A DNA stretch of 64,000 bases. It comes from Aggregatilineales bacterium (GTDB taxonomy: Bacteria > Chloroflexota > Anaerolineae > Aggregatilineales > Phototrophicaceae). Both the position numbers and the translations under genes were made by a program. The notes below the pieces were generated by a model that was not told the DNA's origin, made no database searches, and saw only the letters and a program-made list of their open reading frames with translations. Shown piece by piece: positions 55,387-64,000 of the stretch (within the stretch, counting starts at the first letter, position 1; the number at the start of each line of letters is the position of its first letter). The stretch covers positions 1-64,000 of the forward strand of contig JAUQWZ010000002.1 in the NCBI GenBank assembly GCA_030834905.1. Direction: 5' to 3'.

Positions 55387-56976
55387 ATGTCCAGGCAGGT
55401 TGTAGTCTACGATACCACGCTGCGCGACGGCACGCAGGGCGAAAACATCTCGTTTTCACTGGCGGATAAGCTGCGGGTGACCGAACTGCTCGATAATCTG
55501 GGCGTCGCCTATATCGAAGGCGGCTGGCCCGGCTCGAACCCGAAAGACGTGGCGTATTTTGACGCGGTCAAGTCGCTGTCACTACAGCACGCCAAGATCG
55601 CCGCCTTCGGCTCAACCTGCCGCAAGCAGAGCGACCCGGCGCACGATGCCAACATCAAGGCGCTGGTCGATGCTGATACGCCGGTGGTGACCGTCTTTGG
55701 CAAAACGTCGATGCTGCACGTCACCGACGTGCTGCAAACCACGCCCGACGAAAACCTGCGCATGATCCGCGAGAGCGTGCGCTACCTGAAGTCTCTGGGC
55801 AAGGAAGTGATCTACGACGCCGAACACTTCTTCGATGGGCTGAAGCTCGATCTGGAATACGCGCTGGATACCATTCAGGCGGCGATTCTCGGCGGCGCGG
55901 ACGCGGTCGTGCTGTGTGATACCAACGGCGGCACTATGCCCTCGGAAGTCGGGCAGTACTTTGAACTGGTGCGCAAAACCTTTCCTGAGGCGGCGCTGGG
56001 CATTCACACCCACAACGACAGTGAACTGGCGGTTGCCAACACGCTGGCGGCGGTGCAGGCAGGCGCGGTGCAGGTGCAGGGCACGATCAATGGTTACGGC
56101 GAGCGCTGTGGCAACGCCAACCTGTGCAGCATCATTCCCGATCTTGAACTCAAGCTGGGCTACCAGTGTTTGCCTGAAGGCGCGCTGCGCCATCTGACCT
56201 TTGTCTCGCGGACGGTGGCGGAGATCGCCAATGTCGCGCCGGATAGCAGCCTGGCTTATGTCGGCAAGAGCGCTTTCGCCCACAAGGGCGGCGTTCACGT
56301 TGCCGCCATTCGTCGCAACGTGGACAGCTACCAGCACATCAAGCCGGAGCTAGTGGGCAACGAAATGCGCACCCTCGTCTCGGATCTTTCGGGACAGGGC
56401 AACATGCTCAGCAAAGCTGAGGAATTTAAGCTCGACGTGAGCAAGGCGGAAGCCGTACAGGTGCTGAGCGAGATCAAGCAGCTTGAAAGCGAAGGCTACG
56501 TCTTTGAAGGTGCGGAAGCGTCGGTTGCTATTCGCCTGTTCCGCGCCAGACCGGACTACGTGCCGCTGTTCACGCTGATCGATTTCACGACCATTGTCGA
56601 GGATCGACAGGGGCGCGGCTCGATAGCGGAGGCGATGGTTAAGCTCGACATTGACGGCGACATCGTTCACACGGCGGCGGAAGGCAATGGTCCCGTCAAC
56701 GCGCTCGACCTGGCGCTGCGCAAGGCGCTGATGCCGCGCTATCCGCAGATCACCGATTTCCAGCTTGCCGACTATAAAGTGCGTATCGTCGATGGCAACA
56801 ATGGCACAGCGGCGACCACGCGGGTGCTCATCGACACCCAGAACGGCAGCAAACGCTGGAGCACCGTCGGGGCAGGGCAGAACATCATCCGCGCAAGCTG
56901 GCTGGCGCTGGTGGACAGCGTGGAGTATGGCTTGTGCGTCGCCGAGCAGGATGACCCGGTGGCAATTGGCGATTGA
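55387..56976 (+). CDS. cimA: (R)-citramalate synthase
   Basis: 529 residues, LeuA family. It condenses acetyl-CoA with pyruvate, beginning isoleucine synthesis without threonine deaminase. DTTLRDGTQGENISFSLADK, the ALGIHTHNDSELAVANTLAA metal-binding block and GKSAFAHKGGVHVAAIRRN distinguish it from leuA; the C-terminal LeuA-type dimer domain (DGDIVHTAAEGNGPVNALDL) follows the catalytic part. Position between leuD and leuB fits, since LeuCD and LeuB carry out the next steps. No ilvA is in the window. Confidence 0.92.
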   Translation: MSRQVVVYDTTLRDGTQGENISFSLADKLRVTELLDNLGVAYIEGGWPGSNPKDVAYFDAVKSLSLQHAKIAAFGSTCRKQSDPAHDANIKALVDADTPVVTVFGKTSMLHVTDVLQTTPDENLRMIRESVRYLKSLGKEVIYDAEHFFDGLKLDLEYALDTIQAAILGGADAVVLCDTNGGTMPSEVGQYFELVRKTFPEAALGIHTHNDSELAVANTLAAVQAGAVQVQGTINGYGERCGNANLCSIIPDLELKLGYQCLPEGALRHLTFVSRTVAEIANVAPDSSLAYVGKSAFAHKGGVHVAAIRRNVDSYQHIKPELVGNEMRTLVSDLSGQGNMLSKAEEFKLDVSKAEAVQVLSEIKQLESEGYVFEGAEASVAIRLFRARPDYVPLFTLIDFTTIVEDRQGRGSIAEAMVKLDIDGDIVHTAAEGNGPVNALDLALRKALMPRYPQITDFQLADYKVRIVDGNNGTAATTRVLIDTQNGSKRWSTVGAGQNIIRASWLALVDSVEYGLCVAEQDDPVAIGD

Positions 56977-57061
56977 CCGGCTGATACGGGCAGAATCGAT
57001 AGCAGGGCAGGGCTGCCTTTTATGGTTGTATGGCGATAGGGCATAGGGACGGACGACGACG

Positions 57062-58126
57062 ATGACAACAGCAAAAATCGCAGTGCTCTCCGGCGACGGC
57101 ATTGGACCGGAAGTGACCGGGCAGGCGATAAGCGTTCTGCAAAAAGTCGCGAGCAAATTTGGACACGAGTTTTCATTTGAAGATGGGCTGATCGGCGGCA
57201 TCGCCATCGACCAGACCGGCAGCGCCCTGCCTGACGAGACGCTGCGGCTGTGTGAAGGTGCCAGCGCTATCCTGCTGGGCGCGGTGGGCGGACCCAAATG
57301 GGACAACCCGACCGCGCCGGTGCGACCGGAGCAGGGGCTGCTCAGAATTCGCAAGCATTTTGAGCTGTTCGCCAACCTGCGTCCGGTGAAGGCGTACCCG
57401 GCGCTGGCGCAGCATACTCCACTCAAGACGGAACTGCTGGAAGGCGTCGATATGCTGTTTGTCCGCGAACTGACCGGCGGCATTTACTTCGGGCAGCGGC
57501 AGGAACAGGGCGACGGCGACACCGCCTATGACACCGAACTGTATACGGTGGGTGAGGTCGAACGGGTGGCGCATATCGCCTTCCGGGCGGCGCAGGGGCG
57601 GCGCGGGAAAGTGTCGTCGGTGGATAAGGCGAACGTGCTTGCCGCCATGCGTCTGTGGCGGCGAACCGTCGTCAATGTTCACGAGGACTACAGCGATGTG
57701 ACGCTGGAACACGTGCTGGTGGACGCCTGCGCCATGCACCTGATCACCCGCCCGGCGAGCTTTGACGTGCTGGTGGCGAGCAACCTGTTTGGCGACATCC
57801 TCAGCGATGAAGCTTCGGTGCTGGCGGGATCGCTGGGAATGCTGCCGTCGGCGTCGCTTGGCTCTGGGACGATGGGCTTATACGAACCGGTGCATGGCTC
57901 GGCGCCGGATATCGCCGGGCAGGACAAGGCGAACCCGACCGGCGCGATTCTCAGCGCGGCGATGCTACTGCGCTACAGCCTGGGCTTGGAAGCCGAAGCC
58001 CGCGCCGTCGAAGCCGCCGTTGAGCAGGCATTGGGCGCTGAGGCATATACTGCCGACATTGCGCCGCGCGGCGGCAGCTCCGTCAGTACCACCGAATTCG
58101 GTCAGACGGTGATCAATTATCTCTGA
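57062..58126 (+). CDS. leuB: 3-isopropylmalate dehydrogenase
   Basis: 354 residues, NAD-dependent. It oxidises and decarboxylates 3-isopropylmalate, and 3-methylmalate in the citramalate route. [19 protein letters not shown] at the N-terminus, the substrate-binding Arg set in [20 protein letters not shown], catalytic ELTGGIYFG Tyr, SSVDKANVL Lys and [20 protein letters not shown] metal site are all present. Last gene of the cluster; a composite repeat overlaps its stop codon. Confidence 0.94.
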   Translation: MTTAKIAVLSGDGIGPEVTGQAISVLQKVASKFGHEFSFEDGLIGGIAIDQTGSALPDETLRLCEGASAILLGAVGGPKWDNPTAPVRPEQGLLRIRKHFELFANLRPVKAYPALAQHTPLKTELLEGVDMLFVRELTGGIYFGQRQEQGDGDTAYDTELYTVGEVERVAHIAFRAAQGRRGKVSSVDKANVLAAMRLWRRTVVNVHEDYSDVTLEHVLVDACAMHLITRPASFDVLVASNLFGDILSDEASVLAGSLGMLPSASLGSGTMGLYEPVHGSAPDIAGQDKANPTGAILSAAMLLRYSLGLEAEARAVEAAVEQALGAEAYTADIAPRGGSSVSTTEFGQTVINYL

Positions 58127-58186
58127 ACCACAAAGGCACGAAGTACACGAAGAAAATCGTAGGGGCGCACCATGCTGCGCCTCTAC
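58125..58186. repeat. Composite repeat after leuB
   Basis: ACCACAAAGGCACGAAGTAC, ACGAAG, then GTAGGGGCGCA-CCATGC-TGCGCCTCTAC. It is the same two-part structure as at 52483 and 62217. Confidence 0.7.
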
Positions 58187-58256
58187 AACTTCGCGTTCTG
58201 GTTTTTGCTAACCGCTAATTGCTGTAAGCTGTTCGCTGACTACTGATCGCTGCCCG

Positions 58257-60188
58257 CTAGAAGTCGGTTACGTCGGTTTCATCGTTCGACAGCGTATCCA
58301 GCGAGCCAGCCTGCCGCAGTCGTGAGCGAAGCTGCGAAATCGCATAGGCGGAAAGCAGGAACATCAGCCGCCGCCCGCCGATGGACATGGTTTCCCAGGT
58401 GACGGCACGAAGCGCGGACAGCGCCAGCGCGATGTAATATTCCGACCAGTTTTCGCTGGTCGCCAGGCATTCGCGCACGATTTCCCGCACCGACAGCAGC
58501 GGGCGAACCGCTTCGGCAAGCATGACGTGGGTATCGGGCGGCAGATGGTATTCCGGCAGCGCAGCGACCACCCGCATCACCTGCCGCGCTGACTCCCAAT
58601 CCTCGCCCAGCACCGGCAGCACCACGTCATTCAGCAGGCTGATTTCGAGACACGCCCAGTCGAACAGCGTGTGACCGTTGCGCGTCTGGGCGAAGTCGAT
58701 CAGAAACGGCGTTTGGTTCGGTCCCACCAGAATGTTGCCCAGGTGCAGATCGCCGTGAATTTTGCTCAGCGAGCCGTTGACGTAGCGATCCATCAGGTCT
58801 TCGTAGGCGATGAGGGGATTCAGCAGCTTCTCGCCCTTATTAAAGCCTGGGATCATCTCGGCGCGGGCGTCGAAATCTGGTTCGAGCGCGTGCGCAGCCA
58901 GAAACAGGATTTCCGCGCGCGTCTTCCACACGCGCCCCACCAGCCGTTCCACTACTTCGCCGCGAAAATAGGCGTCGCTGGTCATGTTCAGGTTCTGAAC
59001 TTCCACCTTATAGGCGCGTCGTGCTGCTTCGCTGCCTTTGCCGACGGCAAGCTGGATCGAGTTCTTGTCGCGGTAAACGCGCTGGATAGTGTAATTCTCG
59101 ACGGCGACCAGATCGCCATATTCCAGATGTTCGAGCTTTTTCCGCCGCGCCGCTTCCTTGATGGTGACCTTCACCTGCGGTTGGTCGTCGCTTGGCACGT
59201 ATTCGAGCGTCAGCAGCGGCGGCAGCAACCAGTCGTATTCCGCCCACACCTGGAAGCGATACGGGCGGCGCTGCATCCACCAGGTTTTGCCAAAGGCGGG
59301 GTACAGTTCCTGAGACAGCCATGTCCCCAGCCCACCAGCGCCGATTTCCTGCGCCACAACGCGCAGGTCGCGGGCATTGTTGTTATCGCCCGCCACGAAG
59401 GTATATTTCAGTCCCGCCACGTCCGACGTTTCGGCGGCGGTTGGCTTGTCTTCCAGGCGGGCGGTCAGCGGCGGCAGCGAGCTTTTGATATGGGTTTCGT
59501 AGCGCTGCGCCTCGTCCAGAATCGTGTCCGAACGGTCGATCTTGACGACAACCGCCGCGTCTTCGACGTTATCGCCCTGAATCGGCGTGACGACCAGGAT
59601 CATCGCCGGGGTATAGCCGCCGGTAAGCTGCCGTTCGACGCGCACGCGGCTGTAGCCGTAGAACATGCGCCGCAGGATGAACAGGTGCTGTTCATTGAGC
59701 GAGTCGGTCGGCTCGAAGCTTTCGCTGAATTCAACGGTGATATAGGGCTGGCGGCTGTCAAACGGCGTCACATGCTCGCGGGTAGTACTTGCCAGCGACG
59801 CCGGGTTCAAGCCCAGCTTGCGCAGCACCCGCACCGGGATGCTGTCGTTCTCCTCGAAGATCGCCAGCAGCAGATCGCGCTCGCTGATTTCCTGGCGACC
59901 TTCTTCGAGCGCCAGATCGTTGGCAATGCTCAGCACCACATCCGCGCGCGGCGAATTGGGCAAGCCCGCCCACAGGCGCTGGCGGGTGCCTTTGCCCATC
60001 TGGCGGCGGATCGCGTCGGTCACATAGTCGGTGGTCAAGCCGCTGTCTTCAATCAGGCTGTTGGTCAGACCGCCGTTGATCTGAAGCAAGCCGATGAACA
60101 GATGCTCCACGCCCAGATAATAGTGCTGCATCCGAAACGATTCCTGCCGGGCGTTGATGAGGATGTCTTTGAGTGCAATTTCGGGCAT
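58257..60188 (-). CDS. Clp_N repeat domain fused to an APH-like kinase domain
   Basis: 643 residues. The first ~145 are a Clp N-terminal (Clp_N/R) domain with two repeats (QHYYLGVEHLFIGLLQINGG; LALEEGRQEISERDLLLAIF) like those of ClpA/ClpC, yet no AAA+ ATPase follows. The rest resembles an aminoglycoside-phosphotransferase/choline-kinase fold: an N-lobe with VVVKIDRSDTILDEAQRYE, a long insert, catalytic loop KIHGDLHLGNILVG and metal-binding LIDFAQTRNG. Catalytic residues appear complete. Such APH-like domains also occur as ternary-complex-associated domains in predicted bacterial signalling or conflict systems. It starts 3 bp after an FHA-protein gene, so the two likely work together. The substrate is unknown. 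Confidence 0.75.
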   Translation of the reverse strand: MPEIALKDILINARQESFRMQHYYLGVEHLFIGLLQINGGLTNSLIEDSGLTTDYVTDAIRRQMGKGTRQRLWAGLPNSPRADVVLSIANDLALEEGRQEISERDLLLAIFEENDSIPVRVLRKLGLNPASLASTTREHVTPFDSRQPYITVEFSESFEPTDSLNEQHLFILRRMFYGYSRVRVERQLTGGYTPAMILVVTPIQGDNVEDAAVVVKIDRSDTILDEAQRYETHIKSSLPPLTARLEDKPTAAETSDVAGLKYTFVAGDNNNARDLRVVAQEIGAGGLGTWLSQELYPAFGKTWWMQRRPYRFQVWAEYDWLLPPLLTLEYVPSDDQPQVKVTIKEAARRKKLEHLEYGDLVAVENYTIQRVYRDKNSIQLAVGKGSEAARRAYKVEVQNLNMTSDAYFRGEVVERLVGRVWKTRAEILFLAAHALEPDFDARAEMIPGFNKGEKLLNPLIAYEDLMDRYVNGSLSKIHGDLHLGNILVGPNQTPFLIDFAQTRNGHTLFDWACLEISLLNDVVLPVLGEDWESARQVMRVVAALPEYHLPPDTHVMLAEAVRPLLSVREIVRECLATSENWSEYYIALALSALRAVTWETMSIGGRRLMFLLSAYAISQLRSRLRQAGSLDTLSNDETDVTDF

Positions 60189-60191
60189 GGT

Positions 60192-60539
60192 TTATTCTGC
60201 CTGCTGGATGCGCAGCCAGGTGCGCCCGACGCGGAAAAGCTGTCCCGTCTCAATCGGAATCGTGCCGCCGACGCGGCTGTCGTCCTCGTCACCTTCAACG
60301 AATGTGCCGTTTTTGCTGTCACAGTCTTCCAGCCACCAGCGGGCGTCCTTCCAATGCAGGCGGGCGTGATAGCGCGAGCTGTAGGTGTCGTGGCGCAGGC
60401 AGACGTCGTTATCGTCCCGGCGACCCAACCGCAGCACCCACGCCTCTGCCTCCGCCAATCCGTCTCCCTCGGTGGAGTAGCGCAGCAGCAAGCCATCATC
60501 CACGCCACTCATCACCATGAGTTCCACTGTTTTTTCCAA
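60192..60539 (-). CDS. FHA-domain protein
   Basis: 115 residues from a TTG (60539); the ATG at 60518 is an alternative that removes seven residues. The whole protein is one forkhead-associated domain: LRLGRRDDNDVCLRHDTYSS, RYHARLHW, DCDSKNGTFVEG and GQLFRVGRTWLRI. These contain the conserved Gly-Arg, Ser-x-x-His-type (SSRYHA) and Asn-Gly-Thr positions that bind phosphothreonine. It should recognise a phosphorylated partner, for which the Clp_N/APH-like protein downstream or the Hanks kinases in the first 9 kb are candidates. Operon with the fusion gene, 3-bp gap. Confidence 0.85.
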   Translation of the reverse strand: MEKTVELMVMSGVDDGLLLRYSTEGDGLAEAEAWVLRLGRRDDNDVCLRHDTYSSRYHARLHWKDARWWLEDCDSKNGTFVEGDEDDSRVGGTIPIETGQLFRVGRTWLRIQQAE

Positions 60540-60627
60540 TCGCGAATACCCTGTTATGAATATCAGACCTGCCGGTTGGGGCAGGCGGCGGTGTCAACAT
60601 TCCCTAAGTATACCCGCATCAAAAAAC

Positions 60628-60656
60628 TTGCGCTCGACCCTCGTTCATGCTATAGT
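60628..60656 (+). promoter_or_regulatory. Promoter of the SAM-riboswitch transcript
   Basis: TTGCGC (60628-60633), 17-bp spacer, TATAGT (60651-60656) with TG one base before it (extended -10). Transcription would begin at about 60663, about 30 nt before the riboswitch. Confidence 0.65.
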
Positions 60657-60693
60657 TTTTCCTGTGTTTGTTAACAACCACATATTGAGAAGT

Positions 60694-60794
60694 CTCTTAT
60701 CCAGAGCGGTGGAGGGATCGGCCCTACGAAACCGCGGCAACCCCCTTAATTGGGAAGGTGCCAAGTCCGGCAGAATGTTTCTGGAAGATGAGAG
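60694..60794 (+). promoter_or_regulatory. SAM-I riboswitch (S-box leader)
   Basis: 101 nt closed by P1 arms CTCTTATC and GATGAGAG. The conserved core is clear: CAGAGCGGTGGAGGGATCGG, CCCTACGAAACCGCGGCAAC and GGAAGGTGCCAAGTCCGGCA. This structure binds S-adenosylmethionine. With SAM bound, the terminator at 60819-60847 should form and stop transcription of the cystathionine gamma-synthase-like gene, 112 nt downstream. Confidence 0.95.
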
Positions 60795-60818
60795 CGTCAC
60801 AACAGGACGACCTCCATA

Positions 60819-60848
60819 AAAGACTTCGATGTGCCGAGGTCTTTTTTA
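60819..60848 (+). terminator. Riboswitch-controlled terminator
   Basis: Arms AAAGACTTCG / CGAGGTCTTT (one G-U pair), followed by TTTTTATTT. GACCTC at 60809-60814 can pair with GAGGTC in its right arm, offering an alternative antiterminating fold. Confidence 0.85.
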
Positions 60849-60906
60849 TTTCCAGCCCTCGGATAAACACGCACTATCCGATGATCGGTGAACTGGAGGG
60901 AAACCC

Positions 60907-62205
60907 ATGCTTGACGACATGAACCTGAACGATATTTTGCCACGCCATGACCGCGAAGCCGAAGGCGGCAGCAGCACGCGCGCCGTTCACGGCGGCACCA
61001 AGCGGCGCAAAGCCTTCAATTCGCTGACCAACCCGGTTGTTCAGACGGCGACCTATACGTTTCGTGATACCGAAGAACTGATCGACTTCATGGAGCGCAA
61101 GACCTGGGGCGATGGCGACGACCGCGAGGAATACGGGCGCTATGGCAACCCGACCGTCTCGGCGGTGGAGCGCAAGCTGGCGGCGCTTGACGGCGGCGAC
61201 GACGCGGTGCTCTATGCTTCAGGCATGGCGGCGATTACCTCGGTGCTGCTCACCATCCTGCCGTCCGGGGCGCACATCGTCATGACTGATGATTGCTACC
61301 GGCGCACCCGCCAGTTCTGTCAGACCTTCCTCAAGCGTTTAGGCATCGAAACGACGGTGGTGCCGATGGGCGATTACGACGCCCTGGAAGCGGCGATCAT
61401 CCCTCGCAAGACTCGTATCATCATCTCTGAAAGTCCAACCAACCCGTATCTGCGCGTCGCCGATCTCGAACGAATCGCCAGCATCGGCAAGTCGCGCCGG
61501 GTGATGACGATGATCGACAGCACCTTCGCCACGCCGGTCAACCAGCGGGCGCTGGAATGGGGTATCGATCTGGTTATCCACAGCGCCACCAAATATCTAT
61601 CCGGGCACAACGACATTCTGGCGGGCGTGGTCGTCGGCAAGGGCGACCACATCAAGGCGCTGCGCGACGCGCGCGGTGTGCTGGGCGGCATCGTCGATCC
61701 GAATGCTGCCTACCTGCTGGATCGCGGCTTAAAGACGCTGGGCGTGCGGGTGGGGCAGCAGAATTCAACCGCGCTGGCGGTGGCGCGCTATCTGGAACGC
61801 CACCCGGCAGTTGAGCGCGTCTGGTATCCCGGCTTGGCATCGCATCCCGATCACGCCGTTGCGGCGGAGCAGATGAGCGGCTTCGGCGGCGTGGTCACGT
61901 TTGAAGTGAAGGGCGACCTGAAGACGACCAGTCAGTTCATCGACAGGATGCGGATACCGTACATTGCGCCGAGTCTCGGCGGCGTCGAAAGCCTGATCGA
62001 GCAGCCTGCGCTGATGAGCTACTACGAAAAGACGACTGAAGAACGGCTTGAACTCGGTATCAAGGATAATCTGGTGCGCTTCGCCGTCGGCATCGAAGAC
62101 ACCGACGACATCATCGCCGATCTGGAACAGGCGCTGCGGGTGGTCGATACCAACCCGCACAAGCTGCGCCTTGAAGACCAGTGGGAACTGCGGTTCAGAT
62201 CGTAG
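60907..62205 (+). CDS. metB: Cystathionine gamma-synthase-like PLP enzyme
   Basis: 432 residues, Cys/Met-metabolism PLP family. Motifs: EEYGRYGNPTVSAVERKLAA, YASGMAAITSVLLTI, MIDSTFATPVNQRALEWG, the PLP Lys in HSATKYLSGHND, and the C-terminal APSLGGVESLIEQPALMSYY. The family covers cystathionine gamma-synthase, cystathionine lyases and O-acylhomoserine sulfhydrylases. The YGRYGNPT form and the upstream SAM riboswitch favour a methionine-biosynthesis role, and hence metB; sequence alone does not settle it. GGAGGG lies upstream of the ATG. thrC and thrB, other homoserine-branch genes, are next. Confidence 0.85.
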   Translation: MLDDMNLNDILPRHDREAEGGSSTRAVHGGTKRRKAFNSLTNPVVQTATYTFRDTEELIDFMERKTWGDGDDREEYGRYGNPTVSAVERKLAALDGGDDAVLYASGMAAITSVLLTILPSGAHIVMTDDCYRRTRQFCQTFLKRLGIETTVVPMGDYDALEAAIIPRKTRIIISESPTNPYLRVADLERIASIGKSRRVMTMIDSTFATPVNQRALEWGIDLVIHSATKYLSGHNDILAGVVVGKGDHIKALRDARGVLGGIVDPNAAYLLDRGLKTLGVRVGQQNSTALAVARYLERHPAVERVWYPGLASHPDHAVAAEQMSGFGGVVTFEVKGDLKTTSQFIDRMRIPYIAPSLGGVESLIEQPALMSYYEKTTEERLELGIKDNLVRFAVGIEDTDDIIADLEQALRVVDTNPHKLRLEDQWELRFRS

Positions 62206-62216
62206 AAAAGAGTTTT

Positions 62217-62276
62217 AAACCACCAAGACACGAAGGACACAAAGAAGGAAGTAGGGGCGCAGCATCGCTGCGCCCT
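62217..62276. repeat. Composite repeat after the metB-like gene
   Basis: AAACCACCAAGACACGAAGG, ACACAAAGAAGGAA, then GTAGGGGCGCAG / CTGCGCCCT. It is the third copy of the two-part repeat and lies between convergent genes. Confidence 0.7.
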
Positions 62277-62282
62277 CGCTCG

Positions 62283-63590
62283 TTAAGCCTGCGGCGCGGT
62301 GATCTCTCCGCCCAGAATCGCTCGAATCGACTCGGCGGTTGGCTCGGCGTCGTGGACGAGATTGCGGAATGTGCCGTGAATGCCGCGCAGTTCGTCGCGG
62401 TGGTAGCCAATCGTCGCGTCCGGGTCTTTGAGGATGTGTCCTGTCAGCACGCCGACCACCGTTTCATGCGGCTTGATCACGCCCGAATTCACCAGCTTGC
62501 GCACGCCCGCCATCGTGCAGCCCGACGCCGGTTCGCAGCCGATGCCCTGCGCGTCGATCAGCGCTTTGGCTTCCATGATCTCAAAATCGCTGACCTGCTC
62601 AACCACGCCGTTCGTCCACTTGATGGCGCGGACGGCTTTGGGATAGTTGACCGGACTACCGATCTTAATCGCGGTGGCGACGGTTTCGGCGTGTACCGGC
62701 TCAAGCCGGTCGAAACCGCGCTGGTAGCTCTGGTAAAGTGGGTTCGCGCCTTCCGCCTGAATCACCGCCAGACGCGGTATTCGGTCGATCACGCCGATCT
62801 CATGCAGTTCGTGCAGCGCCTTGCCAAAAGCCGAGCTGTTGCCGAGGTTGCCGCCGGGGCAGACGATCCAATCGGGTGTCTGCCAGCGAAGCTGCTGGAG
62901 CGCCTCGATCATGATCGTCTTTTGTCCTTCCAGCCGGAAGGGATTGACCGAGTTCAGCACGTAAATGCCGAGCGTTTCCGAGATTTGACGCACCAGTTCC
63001 AGATTGCGGTCAAAGTCGGCGTCGATGCGGATGCAGGTCGCGCCATAGGCGACTGCCTGCGCCAGCTTGCCCAGCGCCACATCTTTGTTTTGAAAGAGGA
63101 CGATGCCGCAGATGCCAGCCCAGGCAGCGTAAGCCGCCAGTGAAGCCGACGTGTTTCCGGTAGAAGCGCAGGCGACGTTGTTCATGCCGAGAACGCGCGC
63201 CTGGGTTAAGCCGCCGGTCATGCCGCGATCCTTGAACGAGCCGGTGGGGTTTTCGCCCTCATGCTTCAGGTAGAGGGTTTCAACGCCTGCCCAACTTGCC
63301 AGACGCGGGGTGTGATAGAGGTTGGTGCTGCCTTCCGGGCGGCTGACGATTCGCGACGGGTCAACGTCGGGATAGACCAGTTCCTTGTAGCGCCAGACGC
63401 CGCTGTTATAGGGCGCGTCCAGCGAGCCGAGGCGCTGGTCGAAGGTGGCGCGCAGTTCGTCGGCGCGGCGAGTCCAGTGGTCGAGATCGTGCTTCACGTC
63501 CAGCAGTCCACTGCAGGTTTCGCAGTTGTAGATGACCGTGTTAGTGGGGTATTGTCTGCCGCAGTCCATACATTGTAAGATGCTCGCCAT
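62283..63590 (-). CDS. thrC: Threonine synthase
   Basis: 435 residues. It converts O-phosphohomoserine to threonine with PLP. The N-terminus carries a zinc-ribbon-like pair (CMDCGRQYP and CETCSG). The PLP Lys is in NPTGSFKDRGMTGGL, the phosphate-binding loop in ACASTGNTSASLAAYAAWAG, and GGNLGNSSAFGKAL follows. GAGG precedes the ATG. It is divergent from thrB with 93 bp between, so the two steps from homoserine to threonine are adjacent. Confidence 0.94.
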   Translation of the reverse strand: MASILQCMDCGRQYPTNTVIYNCETCSGLLDVKHDLDHWTRRADELRATFDQRLGSLDAPYNSGVWRYKELVYPDVDPSRIVSRPEGSTNLYHTPRLASWAGVETLYLKHEGENPTGSFKDRGMTGGLTQARVLGMNNVACASTGNTSASLAAYAAWAGICGIVLFQNKDVALGKLAQAVAYGATCIRIDADFDRNLELVRQISETLGIYVLNSVNPFRLEGQKTIMIEALQQLRWQTPDWIVCPGGNLGNSSAFGKALHELHEIGVIDRIPRLAVIQAEGANPLYQSYQRGFDRLEPVHAETVATAIKIGSPVNYPKAVRAIKWTNGVVEQVSDFEIMEAKALIDAQGIGCEPASGCTMAGVRKLVNSGVIKPHETVVGVLTGHILKDPDATIGYHRDELRGIHGTFRNLVHDAEPTAESIRAILGGEITAPQA

Positions 63591-63683
63591 ACGCGCCTCA
63601 GTAGGTTGTTTTTGTTTAGATGGATGATGTATGGTAGGGGCGATTACTCACCCCTGCGCCTGCACCTAAGGATAGCACCTCTC

Positions 63684-64000
63684 ATGCGAAAAGCCAGCGC
63701 CTTTGCCCCTGCCACCGTCGCCAATCTGGGGGTTGGTTTTGACGTACTTGGTCTTGCCGTATCCGAGCCGGGCGATACGGTCACTGCCGAACGTATCGAT
63801 GAACCGGGCGTCGTGATTGCTGAGATCAGCGGCGACGACGGCAAGCTGCCGCTTGAGCCAGAGCGAAACACGGCGGGCGTGGCTGCCGCCAGCCTGCTCC
63901 GGGCGGCGAATGCTTCGTTTGGCGTCCGGCTGACCATCCATAAGGGGCTGCCGCGCTCCAGCGGTCTGGGCAGCAGCGCGGCGAGTGCGGTGGCGGCGGC
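63684..64000 (+). CDS. thrB: Homoserine kinase (5' part; continues beyond the window)
   Basis: The first 105 codons of a GHMP-family kinase are inside the window, from the ATG at 63684. FAPATVANLGVGFDVLGLAV is the typical ThrB start, and the ATP-binding GHMP motif LPRSSGLGSSAASAVAA is just reached before the edge. It phosphorylates homoserine, the step before threonine synthase encoded divergently. The frame remains open at 64000, so the gene is incomplete only because the window ends. Confidence 0.9.
   Translation, partial: MRKASAFAPATVANLGVGFDVLGLAVSEPGDTVTAERIDEPGVVIAEISGDDGKLPLEPERNTAGVAAASLLRAANASFGVRLTIHKGLPRSSGLGSSAASAVAA

Noticed and set aside
58671..60674. 667-codon plus-strand open frame
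   Set aside because: It is the antisense of the Clp_N/APH-like and FHA genes. Its composition (Arg/His/Gln/Val-rich, no domains) is typical of shadow frames in GC-rich genes.

Overview
The window looks like a chromosomal segment from a GC-rich, free-living bacterium, most likely of the phylum Chloroflexota (Anaerolineae-like). This placement is inference from gene content: clustered transmembrane PknB-type kinases with Pro/Thr-rich linkers, secreted PD40/M23 proteins, citramalate-type isoleucine synthesis and many short GTAGGGGCG palindromes. No rRNA, tRNA, CRISPR array, phage or origin was seen.

Region 1 (1-10.6 kb) is a signalling and envelope block. It holds a secreted PD40/SH3 gene running off the left edge, an M23 peptidase remnant broken by an IS3-type fragment, a secreted beta-barrel-repeat protein, three Hanks-type Ser/Thr kinases around an alpha/beta hydrolase that lacks its nucleophilic serine, and a baeRF protein. 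Region 2 (10.6-24.5 kb) is mixed: a ROK regulator and MFS transporter, a secreted M23/PD40 protein, an M20 amidohydrolase, a Uma2 nuclease, cytidine deaminase, a cytochrome c lipoprotein with a membrane partner, a heterodimeric ABC exporter, a small sigma factor and a PfkB kinase.

Region 3 (24.5-39.8 kb) is central metabolism: an acyl-CoA-synthetase/GNAT fusion, the complete oxidative pentose phosphate operon (gnd-zwf-pgl), pfkA convergent with it, an Atg22-like transporter with a large extracytoplasmic insert, amt-PII, endonuclease III, acs and a GT87-like membrane protein. Region 4 (39.8-58.2 kb) is amino-acid biosynthesis: a Gfo/Idh/MocA oxidoreductase, an ArsR-DUF2087 regulator with a striking operator, argG-argH, then a long same-strand cluster ilvE-ilvB-ilvN-ilvC-GNAT-leuA-methyltransferase-leuC-leuD-cimA-leuB. 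Region 5 (58.2-64 kb) has an FHA protein with a Clp_N/APH-like kinase fusion, a SAM-I riboswitch controlling a cystathionine gamma-synthase-like gene, thrC, and divergent thrB running off the right edge.

The most notable signals are regulatory. An arginine-rich 22-residue leader ORF (7 Arg codons) lies before argG, and a 25-residue leader with ten consecutive Leu/Ile/Val codons lies before the ilv cluster. Each is followed by a Rho-independent terminator and by a sequence able to form a competing antiterminator, which is the layout of ribosome-mediated attenuation. A third, Leu-containing short ORF with a very strong ribosome site overlaps the start of leuA. Together with the SAM riboswitch, amino-acid synthesis here appears to be controlled mostly at the RNA level.
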